This document shows positions 50,721 to 60,028 of a stretch of 64,000 nucleotides of DNA, piece by piece. The stretch comes from Geobacillus thermocatenulatus. Its GTDB lineage: Bacteria > Bacillota > Bacilli > Bacillales > Anoxybacillaceae. A program made the position numbers and the translations under genes. The DNA lies in NCBI RefSeq assembly GCF_002217655.1, contig NZ_NEWK01000001.1, forward strand, positions 1,560,001 to 1,624,000, read 5' to 3'. The notes beneath the pieces are model-generated. The model saw only the letters and a program-made list of their open reading frames with translations, searched no databases and had not been told where the DNA came from. Positions within the stretch are counted from its first letter, which is position 1, and every line of letters starts with the position of its first letter.

Positions 50721-52611
50721 CTCACATTTCGCAACCTCCCGAGCAGAATCGGGAGGATTTTTTGAGGGGGATGCCGAATAAATCCTTGATACACCGAGAA
50801 AGCAAAGGAGTTTCGGCATCATGACCATTCGGATTCAGGCGATTTATGAAAGTTCTTATCTTCATATAATCAGTGCCATCACCAAACAGCTCGGCCTCCA
50901 TCAGCTGATTGACCGGATGGTTCCGGTCGATCCCCAATGCCAAACCCGGCCGAGCGATATCGTCCTCCTGTTGTTGCTGGATATTTTTAGCGGCCGGCAA
51001 GCTCTGGTTCATCTGGAAGGGTGGGCGCATGAAATGGATCTCCCGAAGTTGATTCGTGAAGGCGTTCAGCCTTCGCAGTTCAACGATGATGCGATAGCCC
51101 GCCATTTGGATCGCCTCTATGATGCGGGGATCCATTCCATTGTGTCGGAGTGCTTGCTTCAAATTTACCAAAAAGAACGCATCCCTCTTCGGGTGTTCCA
51201 TGCGGATACGACCAGCTTTTCTCTTTACGGGGCGTATGAATCCGCCTCTTCGAAGACATTGAACATTACCTACGGCTACAGTCGGGATGGCCGCTCTACC
51301 GAGAAACAAATCCAATTCGGACTGGTCGGCAATGAAGAGGGGCTCCCCCTCTACGCCGATGTGCATGATGGCAACTTGTCCGATAAAACATGGAATCCAT
51401 CGGTTCTTTCCCGCGTTCATGAACAACTCCAGCGAGCGAAGATCGAGGGGGAGTGGGTGTATGTTGCGGATTCCGCCGCGATGACGGCCGATACCCTGCG
51501 CGAGGCCAAGGCCGCCCAGGCGTTGGTGATTACACGGGGGCCGAATTCGCTCCGAATGGTGAAGGAAGCGCTGGCCCAGGCCGACTCCGATCAGGCTGTC
51601 TGGAGCGAGCCCTTCTCCTTGGCCGAAAAGAAAGGGACGTCTTACCGGGTGTGGGAGACTTCCGCCTCTTATCACGGTGACCCGGTTCGTTTGATCGTCG
51701 TCGAATCGGAGGCCTTAGACCAACGAAAAGAACGCACCTTCCAAAAGAAACGGATGAAAGAAGCGGAGCTTCTTCAAAACGAACAAGAACGCTGGTCCCG
51801 CCATCCGTTTTCCTGCCGGGAGGATGCTGAAAAGGCCTTGTCCTCTTTCCAGAAGTCCCTGCGTTTGGAGTTTCATCGGGTTCAAGCCGTCATCGAAGAA
51901 ACGGTTCGTCCGAAAAAACGCCGTGGACGCCCGAAAAAAGGTGTCGAGCCGGAGACAGAAACGCTTTACACGATCCGTCTAGACGCGGGATTCGATCAAG
52001 AGGCATGGGAAAAGGCCCGGCGAAGAGCCTCCCGTTTCGTCCTCGTCACCACGGTGCCGACGGAATGGAACGGCCGGCTCATGGACGGAAAAGAAATCTT
52101 GGCGCTGTACAAAGGACAAATTTCGGTGGAAATGAATTTCTCTTTCTTAAAAGATCCATTCTTTACGGATGAAATTGATGTGAAAAAGCCGGAACGCGTG
52201 GCAGTACTCGGCTATCTGTTTCTTCTCGCGTTGGCCATTTACCGCATCTTTCAACGGCGGGTTCGCCAGTTCGTTACTCCTGAGCGTCCATTAAAGGGCG
52301 CTGGGGGGCGCAAACTGACTCGTCCGACCGGCCAGGCGATCTTCCAGTTGTTTGCGTACGTCAAAGTGGTGGTACTGGAGCTGCCTGATGGGCAACAGCA
52401 GCGATCATTGGGTAAACCACTGACGTACGAACAGCGAAGGATCCTGCAGGGACTCGGGATGGACGAAGGGATTTACGTCTAAACGCGATAAGGAACGACG
52501 AGCGATGGTAAAAAAAGGATTGCCATCGCTTATCGTGTTGGGCCGGAAATTATTTTTGAAAAGTAAATAAAAAATCCTTTATCTTGGGATGGTCTGGATG
52601 CGAAATGTGAG
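50721..52611 (+). mobile_element. Intact IS1634-like element IS-A2, 1891 bp
   Basis: Bounded by CTCACATTTCGCA and TGCGAAATGTGAG (13-bp perfect inverted repeats) with one full transposase gene. No target duplication is visible: left flank is its own duplicated left end, right flank (CAAACAAG) is a group II intron fragment. This implies rearrangement after insertion. Confidence 0.9.
50821..52482 (+). CDS. IS1634-like DDE transposase
   Basis: 553 residues. The N-terminal DUF4277-type region (ESSYLHIISAITKQLGLHQLID) is followed by the catalytic core: VFHADTTSFSLYGAYES (first Asp), VYVADSAAMTADTL (second Asp) and the C-terminal YKGQISVEMNFSFLKDP with the catalytic Glu. A basic insert KKRRGRPKKG lies near 365-380. 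The only full-length transposase for the IS-A family in the window, so it could mobilise the IS-A ends in trans. Confidence 0.92.
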   Translation: MTIRIQAIYESSYLHIISAITKQLGLHQLIDRMVPVDPQCQTRPSDIVLLLLLDIFSGRQALVHLEGWAHEMDLPKLIREGVQPSQFNDDAIARHLDRLYDAGIHSIVSECLLQIYQKERIPLRVFHADTTSFSLYGAYESASSKTLNITYGYSRDGRSTEKQIQFGLVGNEEGLPLYADVHDGNLSDKTWNPSVLSRVHEQLQRAKIEGEWVYVADSAAMTADTLREAKAAQALVITRGPNSLRMVKEALAQADSDQAVWSEPFSLAEKKGTSYRVWETSASYHGDPVRLIVVESEALDQRKERTFQKKRMKEAELLQNEQERWSRHPFSCREDAEKALSSFQKSLRLEFHRVQAVIEETVRPKKRRGRPKKGVEPETETLYTIRLDAGFDQEAWEKARRRASRFVLVTTVPTEWNGRLMDGKEILALYKGQISVEMNFSFLKDPFFTDEIDVKKPERVAVLGYLFLLALAIYRIFQRRVRQFVTPERPLKGAGGRKLTRPTGQAIFQLFAYVKVVVLELPDGQQQRSLGKPLTYEQRRILQGLGMDEGIYV

Positions 52612-52919
52612 CAAACAAGCGCAACTCTTTACGGCTCTAGGGCTGGAGCCTCCTCCGAAGATCCTAGGCATCCATCCTCGCGCCTAGATACACGCCCGAA
52701 GTGTGCCCAAATGTCTCTCGTCCCTTTTGCATCAAGGGCGAGAGGCATTTTGTTTGCCTAGTGACTGTCGAACTCGGGTGCCTCAGGTCGAGTGTTTGCC
52801 TCCAGCTTCCTTCAGATTCCACCTCGCGGTGGACACCCTTGCCTTCAGCTAACGGTAGGCGCTCGCCAGCCCCCGTTCGGGACTTTCACCCTATAGCATC
52901 GCACCCATGCCGGGCGTAC
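52612..52919 (-). other. Class IIC group II intron, 5' fragment
   Basis: Read on the minus strand from 52919, the sequence starts GTACGCCCGGCATGGGTGC and continues with CTATAGGGTGAAAGTCCCGA, AAGGCAAGGGTGTCCACCGC and GGAATCTGAAGGAAGCTGGA. It closely follows the 5' region (domain I) of bacterial class IIC introns such as the Oceanobacillus iheyensis ribozyme. It begins directly after a terminator hairpin plus T-run, the preferred target of class IIC introns. The 3' part, including any maturase and domain V, was removed by the IS right end at 52611, so it cannot splice. Confidence 0.85.
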
Positions 52920-52927
52920 AAACAAAA

Positions 52928-52955
52928 AATTCTCTGCCACTCGGCAGGGATTTTT
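52928..52955 (-). terminator. Terminator that served as the intron insertion site
   Basis: CCCTGCCGAGTGGCAGAG stem on the minus strand followed by AATTTTTTGTTT; T-rich also on the plus side. Confidence 0.8.
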
Positions 52956-52968
52956 TTGTTTTTAATGC

Positions 52969-53028
52969 AAAAAAGCCCTCTCATTCGAGAGGGGTTCAGT
53001 TTGTCGACAAAGCCGACAAGCTGAACCT
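52969..53028 (-). terminator. Tandem hairpin terminator of the minus-strand gene pair
   Basis: On the minus strand GGTTCAG.TTGTCG pairs with CGACAA.CTGAACC, then CCCTCTC/GAGAGGG-type stem followed by TTTTTT. Confidence 0.8.
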
Positions 53029-53047
53029 TCTATGATATTTTGTTGTA

Positions 53048-53392
53048 TTACACCCTTTCTTCATATTTTGAAATTAGATATTCATCGTTTCCAACTAGTC
53101 CTAGCTTAAACGCTTTATTGACAATTTCAGCTATCTCTGTTGAGAAAAAGACATTTGTACCGTACTTCAATTTGTCTTCAAGTATTTGTTTATGGTATTT
53201 TGAAGTTTCTCTAGATAAATTTTTGTTAACAACTTTATCCTCTTCAAGCGCTTTTTGAAACTCTATGAAATCCATAGATTTATTTTGGCCTTCTCTCCCT
53301 CCAAAGGGCTCACCGTTTCGAATATGATTTCTAAACTTAGCTCCTAAAGTTAATTGTGTATAAGCGGCAAATGCAGCTTTATTGATATTCAT
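53048..53392 (-). CDS. Hypothetical protein, 114 aa
   Basis: MNINKAAFAAYTQLTLGAKF, then FRNHIRNGEPFGGREG and a helical charged C-terminus. A strong RBS (AGGAGGAGG) and a tandem terminator frame it. It is the second gene of a pair with the truncated gene at 53414. No family recognised. AT-rich codon use unlike the flanking transporter genes. Confidence 0.6.
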   Translation of the reverse strand: MNINKAAFAAYTQLTLGAKFRNHIRNGEPFGGREGQNKSMDFIEFQKALEEDKVVNKNLSRETSKYHKQILEDKLKYGTNVFFSTEIAEIVNKAFKLGLVGNDEYLISKYEERV

Positions 53393-53413
53393 AATCCTCC
53401 TCCTCCTCTGCTT

Positions 53414-53627
53414 TTACTCTACATTTATATAAAGATTATCGTAAAAAGTATTATTAGGTGGATAATAGTCTCTTGCAGATACAGTAAATTGTCCACTTTC
53501 TACTTTATCTAGTGGTATTTCATAATATTTAATCCATCCAATAACCATTCCGCTTGAATCTGTTACTGGTTCTCTCATATCAATAATTTCTTTTGCAATA
53601 CTTGTTATGTCTTGTCCCTTATTAATT
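53414..53627 (-). pseudogene. Hypothetical gene truncated at its 5' end by an IS
   Basis: The frame ends ARDYYPPNNTFYDNLYINVE and contains EIIDMREPVTDSSGMVIGWI. The open frame continues to 53668, but from 53628 on it lies inside the IS5377-like left end, so the true N-terminus is missing. It is 22 bp upstream of the 53048 gene, probably one operon. Confidence 0.55.
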
Positions 53628-53881
53628 ATATACTGTAGATGAGCAAATTCGCTAACATAAATTGACAATCAAACAAAAAAGGAGACATGAACCGGACTCC
53701 TTGGTTAGAATAGATGTGCTACCAACTACCCACAAGGAGGTTCATGTCCCATGACGCACCCTAGGTCTGTAAGATATCCACAAAACTGAAAAAGGATGTA
53801 AGGGATTTTGTCGAAAAATATTTTTTGGACACCCCTGAGAGGCCGAAAAGCCTTGATAGATCAACATTTCTAGAGGGAGGT
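53628..53881. mobile_element. Chimeric remnant: IS5377-like left end fused to integrase N-terminal fragment
   Basis: 53628-53754 equals 4812-4938 and 53753-53881 equals 6189-6317 without a mismatch I can find. The two blocks meet at a GA dinucleotide. Compared with the cas7-upstream locus, 1250 bp between the blocks are missing. The right edge coincides with the RBS (AGAGGGAGGT) of the downstream gene in both loci. Confidence 0.85.
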
Positions 53882-53886
53882 AGGTA

Positions 53887-55383
53887 GTGGTTATGTCATC
53901 CATTGACAAGCAACAAATCGCTGCCAGCGTTCCCCAGCGCGGCTTTTTCGGCCATCCGAAAGGGTTGTTTACGCTCTTTTTCACGGAATTTTGGGAACGC
54001 TTTTCGTATTACGGCATGCGCGCCATTTTAGTGTATTACATGTATTATGAAGTATCGAAAGGCGGGCTCGGGCTTGATGAGCATCTGGCGCTCGCGATTA
54101 TGTCGATTTATGGGGCGCTGGTGTACATGTCCGGAATCATTGGCGGTTGGCTTGCTGACCGGGTGTTTGGCACGTCGCGCGCGGTCTTTTACGGCGGCCT
54201 TCTCATTATGGCCGGCCATATCGCCTTGGCGATTCCAGGCGGGGTGGCGGCGCTGTTTGTGTCCATGGCGCTCATTGTCTTGGGAACTGGGTTGTTAAAA
54301 CCGAACGTTTCGAGCATTGTCGGCGATATGTACAAGCCTGGCGATGACCGCCGCGACGCCGGATTCAGCATTTTTTACATGGGCATTAACCTCGGCGCCT
54401 TTTTAGCTCCGCTTGTTGTCGGCACCGCAGGGATGAAGTATAACTTCCACCTCGGCTTCGGGCTTGCGGCCGTCGGGATGTTTCTCGGGCTTGTCGTATT
54501 TGTGGCGACAAGAAAGAAAAATTTGGGGTTGGCCGGTACGTATGTGCCGAATCCATTGACGCCAGCGGAAAAGAAGAAAGCGATTTCGATCATGGTTGCA
54601 GGAGCGGTCGTGATGGCCGTGCTGCTAGCCATCTTGATTCCGAACGGTTGGTTCACTGTGGAAACGTTTATTTCCCTTGTCGGCATCTTAGGAATCATCA
54701 TCCCAATCATCTATTTTGTCGTCATGTACCGCAGCCCGAAAACAACGGCTGAAGAGCGGTCGCGCGTGATCGCTTACATTCCGTTGTTCGTCGCTTCAGC
54801 GATGTTTTGGGCCATTCAAGAACAAGGGTCGACCATTTTGGCAAACTATGCGGACAAGCGGACACAGTTGGATGTCGCCGGCATTCACCTTTCACCGGCT
54901 TGGTTCCAATCGCTGAACCCGCTGTTTATCATCCTCTTAGCGCCGGTGTTCGCCTGGATGTGGGTGAAGCTCGGCAAACGGCAGCCGACGATCCCGCAAA
55001 AATTCGCGCTCGGCTTGTTGTTCGCCGGCCTGTCGTTCATCGTCATCCTCGTTCCGGGTCATTTGAGCGACGGAGGGCTTGTCCATCCGATTTGGCTCGT
55101 GTTGAGCTACTTCATCGTCGTGCTTGGCGAGCTTTGTCTGTCGCCGGTCGGCCTGTCAGCGACGACGAAACTTGCGCCTGCGGCCTTCTCGGCGCAAACG
55201 ATGAGCCTCTGGTTTCTATCGAACGCCGCCGCGCAAGCGATCAACGCCCAGCTTGTGCGCTTCTATACGCCGGAAAACGAAACGGCCTATTTCGGCACGA
55301 TCGGCGGGGCGGCGATTGTGTTAAGCGTCATCTTGTTTTCGCTCGCGCCGAGCATTCAGCGGCTGATGAAGGGCGTTCGTTAA
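53887..55383 (+). CDS. Proton-dependent di/tripeptide transporter (POT family)
   Basis: 498 residues with 14 hydrophobic helices. Family motif TEFWERFSYYGMRAILVYYMYY on helix 1 (ExxERF proton/peptide site), then GGWLADRVFGTSR and FSIFYMGINLGAFLAPLVVG. Very close to the structurally studied Geobacillus kaustophilus POT as I recall it. The GTG at 53887 is six bases from the GGGAGG RBS; ATG at 53893 is the alternative. Its upstream region is entirely IS/integrase remnant, so expression may now depend on that DNA. Confidence 0.93.
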   Translation: MVMSSIDKQQIAASVPQRGFFGHPKGLFTLFFTEFWERFSYYGMRAILVYYMYYEVSKGGLGLDEHLALAIMSIYGALVYMSGIIGGWLADRVFGTSRAVFYGGLLIMAGHIALAIPGGVAALFVSMALIVLGTGLLKPNVSSIVGDMYKPGDDRRDAGFSIFYMGINLGAFLAPLVVGTAGMKYNFHLGFGLAAVGMFLGLVVFVATRKKNLGLAGTYVPNPLTPAEKKKAISIMVAGAVVMAVLLAILIPNGWFTVETFISLVGILGIIIPIIYFVVMYRSPKTTAEERSRVIAYIPLFVASAMFWAIQEQGSTILANYADKRTQLDVAGIHLSPAWFQSLNPLFIILLAPVFAWMWVKLGKRQPTIPQKFALGLLFAGLSFIVILVPGHLSDGGLVHPIWLVLSYFIVVLGELCLSPVGLSATTKLAPAAFSAQTMSLWFLSNAAAQAINAQLVRFYTPENETAYFGTIGGAAIVLSVILFSLAPSIQRLMKGVR

Positions 55384-55449
55384 TATCGCGCTGACTTTTG
55401 TATCAACAGAGAAAACAGATGATCAAAAAGGTTGTAAACTTGTGATAGG

Positions 55450-55480
55450 ATGCTCTGCATTGGCAGGGCGTCTTTTTTTT
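55450..55480 (+). terminator. Rho-independent terminator of the POT gene
   Basis: GCTCTGC-ATTG-GCAGGGC stem, then GTCTTTTTTTT. Confidence 0.85.
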
Positions 55481-55579
55481 ATTCAAAAAATATTTACATA
55501 AATCAAAAAATAAGTTCAGATGGTGTTTACAAAAATGGATTACGATGGAATAGACAAGAGGAAAGGGGGAGAGAAGCGG

Positions 55580-56683
55580 ATGGCGTTTCTTGAGCTGGTC
55601 GAGGTGACGAAATCGTATGGTGGGAAAAAGAGCGCGGTCGAGAATGTGAATGCCGCGATTGAATCAGGAGAATTTTTTGTTCTTGTCGGCCCATCGGGAT
55701 GCGGCAAAAGCACAATTTTGCGGCTGATCGCTGGCCTTGAGCCGCTGACGTCAGGATATGTGTTGATCGACGGGCAAGTGGCGAATGATTGGCCTCCTCA
55801 TGCCCGCCGGTTATCGATGGTCTTTCAAAACTACGCGCTATATCCGCATTTAACGGTGGAGCAAAATATGCGGATTGCCTTGCAGGCGCAAAAGATCCCG
55901 AAAGAAGAACAAGTGAAACGTTGCATGGAAGCAGCGGAACTGCTCGGGCTGACCGATGTATTGCATAGGAAGCCGCGGGAATTGTCAGGGGGGCAGCGTC
56001 AGCGCGTCGCCTTAGGACGGGCGATCGTCGCACAAACCCCGCTTTGTCTAATGGATGAGCCGCTCTCCAATTTAGATGCCAAACTGCGGGCAAAAATGAG
56101 GAGCGAGCTTCGCCGTTTGCAGCGTCAGCTCGGCATGACCGTTATTTATGTCACGCACGATCAGACGGAAGCGATGACCATGGCTGACCGGATGATGATT
56201 TTGCATGACGGCCGTCCGCAACAAATCGGCAGTCCGCTTGATGTATACAATAGCCCAGATAACACGTTTGTCGCTTCATTTATTGGAACACCGCCGATGA
56301 ATTTGGCGGAAGCGCATGTGCTGGACCATTCCCTCTTATTGCAAAACGAACGGCCCATCCGCCTCATGCGCCGTTCTTTGCCGAAGGCTGAACGGGTGAT
56401 CGTCGGATTACGGCCGGAACATATTGAGCCGGCGGAATTAGGAGGAGAATCTATGGCTGTCAAAGTCAGCCATATCGAGTGGCTTGGCAATGAAACATTG
56501 GTGACGTTTGAGTTGGCGAAAAATCTTTATTGGACGGCACGATGGAACGGACAATGGCGTATCCGTTTGGGAGAAGTGGTGCCGTTGGCGTTTGATGAGC
56601 AGGCTCTTCTTTTTTTCGATGAGCGTGGAAAGCGGATCGGGACGCCGTCCATCAAGCGGGAGGAGGTGCGAATTCGCCAATGA
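55580..56683 (+). CDS. ugpC: ABC transporter ATPase UgpC/MsmX type
   Basis: 367 residues from the ATG at 55580 (RBS AAAGGGGGAG). Walker A GPSGCGKST, Q-loop VFQNYALYPHLT, signature LSGGQRQR, Walker B CLMDEPLSNLDA, H-loop YVTHDQTEA, plus a C-terminal TOBE-type regulatory domain (IVGLRPEHIEPAELG). First gene of the four-gene uptake operon, overlapping ugpA by four bases. The open frame upstream to 55520 is not needed. Confidence 0.92.
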   Translation: MAFLELVEVTKSYGGKKSAVENVNAAIESGEFFVLVGPSGCGKSTILRLIAGLEPLTSGYVLIDGQVANDWPPHARRLSMVFQNYALYPHLTVEQNMRIALQAQKIPKEEQVKRCMEAAELLGLTDVLHRKPRELSGGQRQRVALGRAIVAQTPLCLMDEPLSNLDAKLRAKMRSELRRLQRQLGMTVIYVTHDQTEAMTMADRMMILHDGRPQQIGSPLDVYNSPDNTFVASFIGTPPMNLAEAHVLDHSLLLQNERPIRLMRRSLPKAERVIVGLRPEHIEPAELGGESMAVKVSHIEWLGNETLVTFELAKNLYWTARWNGQWRIRLGEVVPLAFDEQALLFFDERGKRIGTPSIKREEVRIRQ

Positions 56684-57624
56684 ATGAGCGCATTTCACCA
56701 TTTTCCCCTCCAACGCCATGGTCGGTCCGAACGAAGCGGACGGCGCGGCAGGCTGCAATGAAATCGTGGCTGGAAGGGATGGTGTATCTTGTTCCTTCGC
56801 TCCTGCTGTTTGGTGTGTTTCTCTTTTACCCGTTGGGGAGGACGATGTATTTAAGCGTGTTTCACACCGATTATCAAGGGCAGCCGACGGAATTTGCGGG
56901 TTTGGCGCATTTTGTTGCCCTGCTTCAAGATGCATCGTTTTGGCATAGTTTGAAGGCGACGATTCTGTTTGCGGTGCTCACTGTTCCGACAACGGTCGTC
57001 ATTTCGTTCGGTTTAGCGTTGCTCGTTCATGAAAGACGAAAAGGAATGGGGATCTTTCGGACGATTTTTGCTTCTACGATGGGGATGAGCGTGGGAGTCG
57101 CTTCGGTGATTTGGATGTTTATGTACAATCCGGCAATCGGGATCATCAATCGGTTGTTGTCTGCGATCGGCGGGAGTCCTGTTTCATGGCTTCTTGATCC
57201 AGACACAGCATTGTATGCCGTGGCGGCGGCGACGATCTGGATGAATATCGGGCTGACCTTTTTATTGTTGCTAGCCGGCCTGCAAAACATCGATCCATCC
57301 TTGTACGAAAGCGCACGCATCACTGGAATGAGCTATTGGCGGCAGCTGTGGACAGTGACTGTGCCGTTGTTGTCGCCGACGTTGTTTTTTGTCACGACGG
57401 TCTCGCTTATTCAAGCGCTGCAGACGTTCGGACAAATTGACTTTTTAACGAAAGGCGGGCCGGTGGAGGCCACGAATGTGTTCGTTTACGCAATTTACCG
57501 GGAAGCGTTCGTCAACTATCAGTTTGGTTCCGCGAGCGCACAAGCCATTGTCCTTTTTCTCATCATCGCCCTCGTCACGTTTTTGCAGTTTCGGTTTGCC
57601 GAGAGGAAGGTGCATTACCAATGA
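56680..57624 (+). CDS. ugpA: sn-Glycerol-3-phosphate ABC permease UgpA
   Basis: 314 residues, six transmembrane segments. The EAA loop ESARITGMSYWRQLWTVTVPLLSPT couples to the ATPase. The N-terminal motif LVPSLLLFGVFLFYPLGRTMYLSVF is typical of MalF/UgpA-type permeases. Overlaps ugpC and ugpE by ATGA, so strictly coupled. Confidence 0.9.
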   Translation: MNERISPFSPPTPWSVRTKRTARQAAMKSWLEGMVYLVPSLLLFGVFLFYPLGRTMYLSVFHTDYQGQPTEFAGLAHFVALLQDASFWHSLKATILFAVLTVPTTVVISFGLALLVHERRKGMGIFRTIFASTMGMSVGVASVIWMFMYNPAIGIINRLLSAIGGSPVSWLLDPDTALYAVAAATIWMNIGLTFLLLLAGLQNIDPSLYESARITGMSYWRQLWTVTVPLLSPTLFFVTTVSLIQALQTFGQIDFLTKGGPVEATNVFVYAIYREAFVNYQFGSASAQAIVLFLIIALVTFLQFRFAERKVHYQ

Positions 57625-58433
57625 GAACAGCGCGGGCAACGGCTCACTATGTGTTGTTATGCCTATGCTCGGTTGTCATCTTGTTTCCAGTGGCTTATGC
57701 TCTTCTGATGAGTTTGATGGATGGAGCCGCTATTTTGTCAGGACGCCTATGGCCTGAGAATTGGACATTGGTCAATTATGAGGCAGCGTTTCAACAGGCG
57801 CCGCTTGGGAGATATTTATGGAACAGCTTTTTTGTGGCTTTCATGATTACATTGGGGCGCCTCATCGTGTCAAGTCTCGCCGCTTTCGCTTTTGTGTTTC
57901 TCCGCTTTCCGGGTCGGGATCGGTGGTTTTACATTTGCATTGCCACCATGCTCGTTCCATGGGAAGCGACTGTGATCCCAAACTTTTTGACAATCCAAGC
58001 GCTTGGCTGGACAAACCGTTACGTAGGGCTCATCGTGCCGTTTTGGGCCATGGCGTTTGGCATCTTTTTATTGCGGCAGCAGTTTAAGCAAATTCCGCAC
58101 GAGCTGTATGAGGAGGCGCAGTTGTCCGGCATCGGGAATTTCCGCTTTTTTTGCCGCGTCGTGTTGCCGCTTTCAAAAACGAGTTTGGTGACACTGGCTG
58201 TTTACAGCTTTTTGGACGCTTGGAATATGTATTTATGGCCGCTGCTCGTTACAAACGATGATCGCGTCCGCACCGTGCAGATCGGGCTCAAGCAGCTGCA
58301 GACGCAAGAGATCGCCAGCAGCTGGGGCGTCGTCATGGCAGCGGCGGTTATCGCGATGCTTCCGACTTTGTTGCTGTTGTTTGCCGGACAGAAGCAATTG
58401 CGCAAAGGGCTTATGCAAGGAGCGATTCAATAG
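57621..58433 (+). CDS. ugpE: sn-Glycerol-3-phosphate ABC permease UgpE
   Basis: 270 residues, six transmembrane segments, EAA loop YEEAQLSGIGNFRFFCRVVLPLSKT and the preceding GIFLLRQQFKQIPHEL, characteristic of MalG/UgpE permeases. Coupled to ugpA by ATGA overlap and 17 bp before the ugpB start. Confidence 0.9.
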   Translation: MRTARATAHYVLLCLCSVVILFPVAYALLMSLMDGAAILSGRLWPENWTLVNYEAAFQQAPLGRYLWNSFFVAFMITLGRLIVSSLAAFAFVFLRFPGRDRWFYICIATMLVPWEATVIPNFLTIQALGWTNRYVGLIVPFWAMAFGIFLLRQQFKQIPHELYEEAQLSGIGNFRFFCRVVLPLSKTSLVTLAVYSFLDAWNMYLWPLLVTNDDRVRTVQIGLKQLQTQEIASSWGVVMAAAVIAMLPTLLLLFAGQKQLRKGLMQGAIQ

Positions 58434-58450
58434 TGGGGAGGAGAAACAAG

Positions 58451-59770
58451 ATGAGAAAGGTTTTGGCCAGTTTCTTAACCTTGATGTTTATTGGGCTTGC
58501 CGCGGGATGCTCAAATGAAGATGCGAGCAAAGCGGCGGGAGGCAAAACAGAAGTAGTGTTTTGGCATTCGATGAGCGGGGATTTGGAGCCGGTACTGAAT
58601 GACATTGTCGCTGATTTTAACCAAACCCATCCAGAGATTGAGGTGAAGCCGGTGTTTCAAGGCACCTATGAAGAGGCGCTGACGAAATGGAATGCGGTAG
58701 CCGGGACAAAAGACGCGCCGACGATCATGCAGACGTTTGAAGTCGGGACAAAGCATATGATCGACAGCGGAAAGGTCGTCCCGGTGCAGACATGGATCGA
58801 TAAAGACAAGTATGATGTTTCGCAATGGGAGAAAAATATTGTCAATTATTATACCGTGAACGGGCGGATTTACTCGATGCCATTTAACTCATCCACCCCT
58901 GTGCTCATTTATAATAAAGATGCGTTCCGCGAAGCCGGGCTTGATCCGGAAAAACCGCCTCTCACCTATAGCGAGTTGAAGGAAGCGGCGAAAAAGCTGA
59001 CAAAGAAAAAAGGAAAAGAAACCGAACGGTACGGATTCTCGATTTTGAACTACGGCTGGTTTTTCGAAGAAATGGTGGCCGTGCAAGGCGGGTTATACGT
59101 GAACAATAACAATGGCCGGAGCGGTGATGCGACAAAAGCGGTATTCAATGGAGATGAGGGGAAACGTGTATTTGAGCTGATCCGCGACATGTACCGAGAC
59201 GGCACGTTTTACAACGTCGGTCAAAATTGGGATGACATGCGCGCCGCCTTCCAAGCAGGAAAAATCGCCATGTATTTGGATTCGTCCGCTGGCGTAAAAA
59301 CATTGATTGACAACTCGCCGTTTGAGGTCGGCGTTTCGTATTTGCCTGTCCCGGATGGCGTGGAACGCCAAGGCGTCATTATCGGCGGCGCTTCGCTCTG
59401 GATGGTGAAAGGAAGCAGTGAAGAGGAACAAAAAGCGGCATGGGAGTTCATGAAATACTTGACGACCGCTCCCGTCCAAGCCAAGTGGCATGTCCGCACA
59501 GGATATTTTGCCATCAATCCAGCTGCGTACGATGAGCCGCTCGTCAAAGATGAATGGGCGAAATACCCGCAATTAAAAGTGACGGTGGACCAGCTGCATG
59601 AAACAAAATCAACCCCTGCCACCCAAGGGGCGCTCATCACCGTCTTCCCTGAATCTCGGCAACATGTCGTGAAAGCGATGGAACGGTTGTATGAAGGAAT
59701 CGACCCGCAAGAAGCGCTCGATCAGGCGGCCGAAGAAACGAACCGGGCGTTGCAGGGGGCCGGAAACTGA
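58451..59770 (+). CDS. ugpB: Glycerol-3-phosphate-binding lipoprotein UgpB
   Basis: 439 residues from the ATG at 58451 (RBS GGGGAGGAG). Lipoprotein signal MRKVLASFLTLMFIGLAAGC with lipobox LAAGC. The body has the UgpB/MalE fold: VVFWHSMSGDLEPVLNDIVADFNQ, VPVQTWIDKD, NGRIYSMPFNSSTPVLIYNKDAFREAGLDPEKPP, GGASLWMVKGSSEEEQKAAWEF. The WHSMSG motif is strongly linked to glycerol-3-phosphate binding in UgpB. It is the last operon gene and IS debris begins right after the stop. Confidence 0.9.
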   Translation: MRKVLASFLTLMFIGLAAGCSNEDASKAAGGKTEVVFWHSMSGDLEPVLNDIVADFNQTHPEIEVKPVFQGTYEEALTKWNAVAGTKDAPTIMQTFEVGTKHMIDSGKVVPVQTWIDKDKYDVSQWEKNIVNYYTVNGRIYSMPFNSSTPVLIYNKDAFREAGLDPEKPPLTYSELKEAAKKLTKKKGKETERYGFSILNYGWFFEEMVAVQGGLYVNNNNGRSGDATKAVFNGDEGKRVFELIRDMYRDGTFYNVGQNWDDMRAAFQAGKIAMYLDSSAGVKTLIDNSPFEVGVSYLPVPDGVERQGVIIGGASLWMVKGSSEEEQKAAWEFMKYLTTAPVQAKWHVRTGYFAINPAAYDEPLVKDEWAKYPQLKVTVDQLHETKSTPATQGALITVFPESRQHVVKAMERLYEGIDPQEALDQAAEETNRALQGAGN

Positions 59771-60010
59771 CCCTACTGACCGGACAAGCGTCCTGGTGGA
59801 GCTGCCGAATGGGCAAATCCAATGATCGTTCGGTACACCGCTCACCCTCCTGATCAGCGAAGGGTTCTGCAGGGATCGGGCATAGATGGGAGCATTTACG
59901 TGTAATGTCATACGGAACGATTAGCGATGGCAAAAAAAAGATTGCCATCGCTAATCGTGTTGATCGGAAAGTTATTCTAATTTTTTAAACTGTAGGGTGC
60001 GAAATGTGAG
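59771..60010 (+). mobile_element. 3' end of a decayed IS-A-type element
   Basis: Degenerate end of the transposase gene (VELPNGQIQ, then stop codons and frameshifts where the intact copy has VLELPDGQQQRSLGKPL). Then the non-coding end with AGCGATGGCAAAAAAAAGAT and the terminal TGCGAAATGTGAG ending at 60010. More diverged than the other copies, hence older. Confidence 0.8.
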
Positions 60011-60028
60011 TTGTATCGATTTTATTTT

